Shown here piece after piece: positions 60,294 to 64,000 of a DNA stretch of 64,000 nt. The first letter of the stretch is position 1. Each line of letters starts with the position of its first letter. The notes beneath the pieces were generated by a model, which did not search any database, was not told the origin of the DNA, and saw nothing but the letters and a program-made list of their open reading frames with translations. The DNA lies in assembly GCF_001544915.2 (NCBI RefSeq), contig NZ_FCOE02000002.1, positions 372,001 to 436,000 of the forward strand, read 5' to 3'. This stretch comes from Caballeronia pedi. GTDB taxonomy: Bacteria > Pseudomonadota > Gammaproteobacteria > Burkholderiales > Burkholderiaceae. The translations under genes were made by a program, and so were the position numbers.

Positions 60294-61130
60294 TCAGCTA
60301 CCGCGTCCCCCCATGCGCTTGCGGATTTCCGAGTCGAGAATGAGCCGTCCGCGCAGCTTGCCCTTCATGCGCTTCACATAGCGCGGCGCTTCGGTCATGT
60401 GAATCACCATCAGTTCGCGCACCTTGTCCGCGTTGCGCGCGCGCGCGGCTTCCGTGATCGCCTTGTGGATCTTCACGTTCGCGCGGCCGAAGCGTTCGTG
60501 TTCGGCCTGCGGCGTATCGTTCCTGAACTCGATGAGCTGCCGGATCATCTCGTTGATGAGTTCGCACGTGAAGCGCAGAAACGGGTTGGGATTGGCGGCG
60601 GCGAGAATGTCGTGAAAGTTCACGTCTTCCTGACGTTGCCTGACGATGTCGCGATCCACATGCGCCGCGGCGGGTTCGTCGCAACACGCGATGTTCGTTT
60701 CCAGCGCCGCGAAATCCTCGTCGGTGAGATGAGGCACCGCGCCCGCCGCCAGTTCGGGTTCGAGCAACTGACGCACGGTATAGATATCGTCGATGGTCAC
60801 GTCCTTGAAGAACAGATAGTTCTGCAAGAGCTGCAACGTGCGATCGAGCGGCACTTCGACGATCGTGCCGCCGCCCGACGGGCCCGTCGTCACCTTGATG
60901 AGCCCTTGCACTTCGAGCGATTTGAGCGCCTCGCGTATCGTGCTCTTGCTGACGGAGAAGAGCTGCTGCAACTCGACTTCGCGCGGCAGCTTGTCGCCGG
61001 GCTTGAGATTCTTTTCCGTGATCAGCCGCTTGATCTCTTCCGCGACGAGATCCGCGCGCTTCGGCTGCTTGATCGACTGTTGCGCGATCTCGATTGCAGC
61101 GCCCGCGCGTTTTGCACGCTCCATGACCAT
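60294..61130 (-). CDS. GntR family regulator with FCD ligand domain
   Basis: A 278-residue FadR-subfamily regulator. The winged helix lies at about residues 25-95 (KLPREVELQQLFSVSKSTIREALKSL region) with a Gly-rich TGPSGGGTIVEV wing, and the FCD domain follows. The start at 61130 has AGGGAG seven bases upstream. It is divergent from the ABC transporter genes; a 36-base near-perfect palindrome between the two is its likely operator. The ligand is probably the transported carboxylate or a breakdown product. Confidence 0.9.
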   Translation of the reverse strand: MVMERAKRAGAAIEIAQQSIKQPKRADLVAEEIKRLITEKNLKPGDKLPREVELQQLFSVSKSTIREALKSLEVQGLIKVTTGPSGGGTIVEVPLDRTLQLLQNYLFFKDVTIDDIYTVRQLLEPELAAGAVPHLTDEDFAALETNIACCDEPAAAHVDRDIVRQRQEDVNFHDILAAANPNPFLRFTCELINEMIRQLIEFRNDTPQAEHERFGRANVKIHKAITEAARARNADKVRELMVIHMTEAPRYVKRMKGKLRGRLILDSEIRKRMGGRGS

Positions 61131-61202
61131 GTCGATGCTCCCTGTCGTTGTCTGCTTGATACGCGTACGCATGGCGGCCACGCAGACTGGAATTTTGCCT
61201 TA

Positions 61203-61231
61203 TTGACACGCGAATTTATTGTTCCTAGCAT
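61203..61231 (+). promoter_or_regulatory. sigma-70-type promoter of the ABC transporter operon
   Basis: TTGACA at 61203-61208, a 17-base spacer and TAGCAT at 61226-61231. The predicted start, near 61238, falls inside the palindrome at 61234-61269, so binding there would block transcription. Confidence 0.65.
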
Positions 61232-61233
61232 CA

Positions 61234-61269
61234 GGTTCATTCTATTTATCATGATAAATAGGATGAACC
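61234..61269. promoter_or_regulatory. 36-base near-perfect palindrome, likely GntR operator
   Basis: Two 18-base arms meet without a spacer at 61251/61252 and pair at 17 of 18 positions; the exception is a T opposite G (61241/61262). The centre is TTTATCATGATAAA. It overlaps the predicted transcription start of the transporter operon and lies in the divergent region next to the GntR gene. Confidence 0.75.
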
Positions 61270-61344
61270 CCGCCGAGGCTCGAACGTACCACGAAAATAA
61301 TGCGGGGCGGCTGCGCGGGTCATCTTCTTCAAGGAGCGTCAATT

Positions 61345-62553
61345 TTGAATCGCCGAAACATGTTGAAACTGGCCGCGCTGTCGGCCATTCCAGGATCGAT
61401 CGAAGCGCTCGTGTCAAGAAGCGCCTTTGCGCAGAGCTCGCCGATCCAGTTCGCCTGCCCGGTGCCGATGTCCGGCCCGTTCGCGGCCAACGGCAAGTAC
61501 GCCGATCTCGGCATGAAGCTCGCGATCGATCAATACGGCAAGGTGCTCGGCCAGCCGCTCGCCTATACGACGCTCGATACCGAGGGAAAACCCGCAACGG
61601 CCGTGCGGCGCGTGCAGGAAATCGCCCAGCAGAAGAACGCGCGTTATTTCGCGGGCGGCATTCTTTCCTCCGAAGCACTCGCAATGGGCAAGGAAGCCCA
61701 GAAGGCCGACGGCATCTTCATCACGACAGCGGGCGCGGATGAACTCACCGGCAAGGATTGCAACAGCGCGACTTTCCGCTGGTCGGTGCCGACTTTCGGC
61801 GCGATCGAGCAGACGGTGCGGCCGCTGATTCAATCGATGCCCAACGCGAAGCGCTGGTACACCATCACGCCGCAATACGTGTTCGGCGACGGACTCTTGT
61901 CCGCAGCGAAGAACATCTTCAAGGAGAAGGGCATCGAGCATGTGGGCAATAGCTATCACTCGCTCAATGAAAAGGAGTTCAGCGGTTATCTGACCAATGC
62001 GGTCGCCGCCAAGCCTGACGTTCTTCTTATCCTGAACTTTGGTTCGCAATCGTCGGACACGTTGCGCCAGGCCGTGAGCTTCGGCATGAAGAACAACTGC
62101 ACGATCCTGATGGCGTGGGCGTCGGGGCTGGAGCAATTCGAAGCGCTCGGTCCTGACATTTGCGAAGGCGTGTATTTCGGCGCGCAGTACTGGCATGCGA
62201 TCGACACGCCGCTCAATCACGATCTCGTCAAGCGCGTCAACGCAACCTACAAGTCGAACCCGAACTACAGCCTCGCAGGCTCGTACATCTGCACGAAGAT
62301 TCTGCTCGACGGCATCGTGAAGGCGGGCACCGCCGACCCGAAGAAAGTCGTCGCCGCGCTCGAAGGCATGAAGTACGCAGGATTGACCGGTCCCGAAGAG
62401 ATACGCGCGGGCGATCATCAGGTGCTGAAGAACTATTACCTGTTGAAGGGCAAGCCCAAGAGCAAGATGAAGGACAAGGACGATTACGCCGACATCGTCA
62501 GTTCGGGTCAATCCTTCCTGCCGCTCGACAAGACACAATGCAAGCTGGCTTGA
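61345..62553 (+). CDS. branched-chain-amino-acid-type ABC transporter substrate-binding protein
   Basis: A 402-residue type 1 periplasmic-binding protein of the LivJ class. The export signal (NRRNMLKLAALSAIPGSI, with an imperfect twin-arginine) is followed by FACPVPMSGPFAANGKYADL and QEIAQQKNARYFAGGI, typical of the family. The start is TTG at 61345, chosen because AAGGAG lies eight bases upstream; an ATG at 61360 would shorten the signal. LivH-like and LivM-like permease genes follow, and the ATPases are presumably beyond the window. Ligands of this class in soil bacteria include aromatic and short-chain carboxylates, so amino acids should not be assumed. Confidence 0.9.
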   Translation: MNRRNMLKLAALSAIPGSIEALVSRSAFAQSSPIQFACPVPMSGPFAANGKYADLGMKLAIDQYGKVLGQPLAYTTLDTEGKPATAVRRVQEIAQQKNARYFAGGILSSEALAMGKEAQKADGIFITTAGADELTGKDCNSATFRWSVPTFGAIEQTVRPLIQSMPNAKRWYTITPQYVFGDGLLSAAKNIFKEKGIEHVGNSYHSLNEKEFSGYLTNAVAAKPDVLLILNFGSQSSDTLRQAVSFGMKNNCTILMAWASGLEQFEALGPDICEGVYFGAQYWHAIDTPLNHDLVKRVNATYKSNPNYSLAGSYICTKILLDGIVKAGTADPKKVVAALEGMKYAGLTGPEEIRAGDHQVLKNYYLLKGKPKSKMKDKDDYADIVSSGQSFLPLDKTQCKLA

Positions 62554-62585
62554 TAGCTTGATGTTCTGACGCGCGCTGTTTTCAT

Positions 62586-62612
62586 GCGAATGCAGGCAAG
62601 ACTTGCATTCGC
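62586..62612. repeat. inverted repeat between binding-protein and permease genes
   Basis: GCGAATGCA at 62586-62594 and TGCATTCGC at 62604-62612 form perfect nine-base arms around a nine-base loop. It may be a hairpin that raises the binding-protein mRNA over the permease mRNA, or another member of the GCATT/AATGC family. Confidence 0.6.
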
Positions 62613-62637
62613 GCCGCCACTCTTCTGATGCAAGGCC

Positions 62638-63498
62638 ATGAACGTTTATCTGTTGCAGGTCGTGAACGGCATCGGCGTGGGCATGCTGTATTTTCTGCTC
62701 GCGGTCGGGTTGTCGATCGTGTTCGGGCTGCTGCGCTTCGTGAACTTCGCGCACGGCGCTTTCTATCTGCTGGGCGCGTACTTCTGCTACCAGGCGATGC
62801 AGTGGTCCATGAACTTCTGGGCCGCGCTCGTCGTCGTGCCAGTCGTAGTCGGCGCGTGCGCGTGGATCGTCGAGAAAGCCGTGCTGCGGCACGTCTATGC
62901 GCAGCAGCACGAGTTCCATATTCTCGCGACGGTCGGGCTCGCGCTCGTGATACAGGAATGCGCGATCATCGCGTGGGGACCGCTCGGAGACAACGTTCCG
63001 GTCCCCGACATCCTGAATGGCGTCGTGATGTGGGGCAGCTTCATCTACCCGAAATACCGGCTCTTCGTGATGGCCTTTACGGCCGTGCTGGCGGGCATTC
63101 TGTGGTGGGTGCTCGAAGGCACGCGGCTGGGCAGCGCGGTGCGCGCGGGTAGCGAATCGAGCGAGATGGTGTCGCTGCTCGGCATCAACGTGACGCGCAT
63201 CTTCAGTCTCGTCTTCGCGCTGGGCGCGGGCACGGCGGCACTCGCGGGCGTGCTCGCCGCGCCGATACGCGGTGTCGATCCCTTCATGGGCATCGAAGCG
63301 CTCGGCGTCGCGTTCGTCGTCGTCGTAGTGGGCGGAATGGGTAACTTTCTCGGCGCGCTCGTCGGCGGGTTGCTGGTGGGCATCGTGCAAAGCGTGATGA
63401 GCACGTTATGGCCCGAAGGCGCGCGTCTCATGATTTACGTCGCAATGGCTGCGGTGTTGCTGCTGCGTCCGAATGGATTGCTCGGGAGGACCGCGTGA
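62638..63498 (+). CDS. branched-chain-amino-acid-type ABC transporter permease (LivH family)
   Basis: A 286-residue inner-membrane permease. The N-terminal NGIGVGMLYFLLAVGLSIVFG, the VNFAHGAFYLLGAY motif and the C-terminal GGMGNFLGALVGGLLVGIVQ are characteristic of LivH-like proteins. It pairs with the following LivM-like permease, whose GTG start overlaps its stop codon. It begins 85 bases after the binding-protein gene, with an inverted repeat between. Confidence 0.93.
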   Translation: MNVYLLQVVNGIGVGMLYFLLAVGLSIVFGLLRFVNFAHGAFYLLGAYFCYQAMQWSMNFWAALVVVPVVVGACAWIVEKAVLRHVYAQQHEFHILATVGLALVIQECAIIAWGPLGDNVPVPDILNGVVMWGSFIYPKYRLFVMAFTAVLAGILWWVLEGTRLGSAVRAGSESSEMVSLLGINVTRIFSLVFALGAGTAALAGVLAAPIRGVDPFMGIEALGVAFVVVVVGGMGNFLGALVGGLLVGIVQSVMSTLWPEGARLMIYVAMAAVLLLRPNGLLGRTA

Positions 63499-64000
63499 AC
63501 GCCAAACTGGATTCGAAAACACTGGACGTGAACGTGCCACCACGTTCGCACAGACATTCGTTGCATCGCTATCGCTTCCTGTTGCTCGCGGCCATCGTCG
63601 TGTGCATTCTGCCGATGACGATGCGTTCCGGATCGCTCGCAACCGAAGTGCTCGTCTATGCGCTCGCCGCGCTCGGCTGCAATCTGCTGCTCGGTCACAC
63701 TGGCTTGCTGTCCTTCGGGCAAGGCATTTTCTTCGGCCTGGGAAGTTATAGCGCGGGTTTGATACTCACGAAGTCGGGGCTTCAGGTGCCTGCCGCGTTG
63801 CTCGGCGCGATCGTGATGGGTGCGATTGCCGCGGCGCTCGTCGGATGGTTCTCGATTCGTCAGCGCGGCGCGTACTTCGTGATGCTGACGCTGGCCTTCG
63901 GGCAGATGTTCTACTTTCTCGCCTACACGACGCCCGATCTCACCGGCGGCGACAACGGCCTGCTCGATATCCCGCGTCCCGCGTTGTCGATCTTCGGGCA
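63495..64000 (+). CDS. branched-chain-amino-acid-type ABC transporter permease (LivM family), N-terminal part
   Basis: The frame starts with GTG at 63495, overlapping the TGA of the LivH-like gene, and stays open to the window edge (168 codons). GGGAGGA lies five bases upstream. The signature LLLGHTGLLSFGQGIFFGLG and the IRQRGAYFVMLTLAFGQM segment identify LivM. It would form the permease heterodimer with the preceding gene. The C-terminal half and probably the ATPase genes lie outside the window. Confidence 0.9.
   Translation, partial: MNAKLDSKTLDVNVPPRSHRHSLHRYRFLLLAAIVVCILPMTMRSGSLATEVLVYALAALGCNLLLGHTGLLSFGQGIFFGLGSYSAGLILTKSGLQVPAALLGAIVMGAIAAALVGWFSIRQRGAYFVMLTLAFGQMFYFLAYTTPDLTGGDNGLLDIPRPALSIFG

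Noticed and set aside
58522-60381. 619-codon plus-strand frame opposite the diguanylate cyclase gene
   Set aside because: Antisense to an intact GGEEF protein; Arg-rich with no recognisable domain.
1-64000. Search for tRNA, rRNA, insertion sequences, prophage genes and CRISPR arrays
   Set aside because: No cloverleaf-like sequence, transposase, integrase or regularly spaced repeat was recognised by eye.

Overview
The window is GC-rich chromosomal DNA whose gene content and codon use point to a member of the Burkholderiaceae, most likely the Paraburkholderia/Caballeronia group. The grounds are DUF3331 and DUF1488 proteins, a Burkholderia-type H-NS protein with a TWSGHARPPAWI DNA-binding motif, a Bug/TctC solute-binding protein, FCD-type GntR regulators and many catabolic operons. 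I found no rRNA or tRNA gene, CRISPR array, phage or insertion sequence. Both ends cut through genes.

Region by region. 1-3.3 kb: the end of a Bug solute-binding protein, a class II aldolase, a 4,5-dihydroxyphthalate-decarboxylase-like protein and a split chromate transporter. 3.3-5.3 kb: a quinone oxidoreductase divergent from a LysR regulator. 5.5-9.4 kb: a three-gene molybdenum hydroxylase (Fe-S subunit, Tat-exported molybdopterin subunit, triheme cytochrome c). 9.4-11.4 kb: DUF1488, DUF3331 and H-NS-like proteins. 11.5-15.3 kb: a leftward operon of yceH, mnmD, a luciferase-like monooxygenase and an amidase. 15.7-26.5 kb: a large, poorly understood system with two sets of circularly permuted ATP-grasp and alpha-E modules (one split, one fused), two transglutaminase-like proteins and an opposing zinc peptidase. 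26.6-38.3 kb: assorted single genes (aldo/keto reductase, phospholipase D lipoprotein, TAXI protein, repeat-rich secreted protein, hydroxyacid dehydrogenase, TetR, NHL-propeller protein, membrane hydrolase, AlkA-like glycosylase). 38.9-49.8 kb: a GntR-controlled catabolic operon (class V aminotransferase, hydratase, FAD/Fe-S dehydrogenase, MFS transporter, enoyl-CoA hydratase, CoA-transferase, D-threonine-aldolase-like PLP enzyme), closed by a convergent FUSC gene. 51-57.2 kb: a PQQ-dependent dehydrogenase module with pqqA, pqqD, a substrate-binding-protein/cytochrome c fusion and a sigma-54 activator. 57.5-60.1 kb: a GG-leader-type small peptide, a LysE exporter and a diguanylate cyclase. 60.3-64 kb: a GntR regulator facing a branched-chain-amino-acid-type ABC transporter across a 36-bp near-perfect palindrome.

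How the parts connect. The PQQ module is the most coherent circuit. A sigma-54 activator sits next to two good -24/-12 promoters, one before pqqA-pqqD and one before the dehydrogenase, so cofactor precursor and enzyme are probably induced together. The fused protein may combine the roles of XoxJ/MxaJ and XoxG/MxaG. The ATP-grasp/alpha-E/transglutaminase region is the best candidate for an undescribed biosynthetic or peptide-modification system. Several intergenic gaps from 37 to 63 kb carry related palindromes built from GCATT/AATGC or TTTTGCATGC, which may be operators of FCD-type GntR proteins or a small dispersed repeat.
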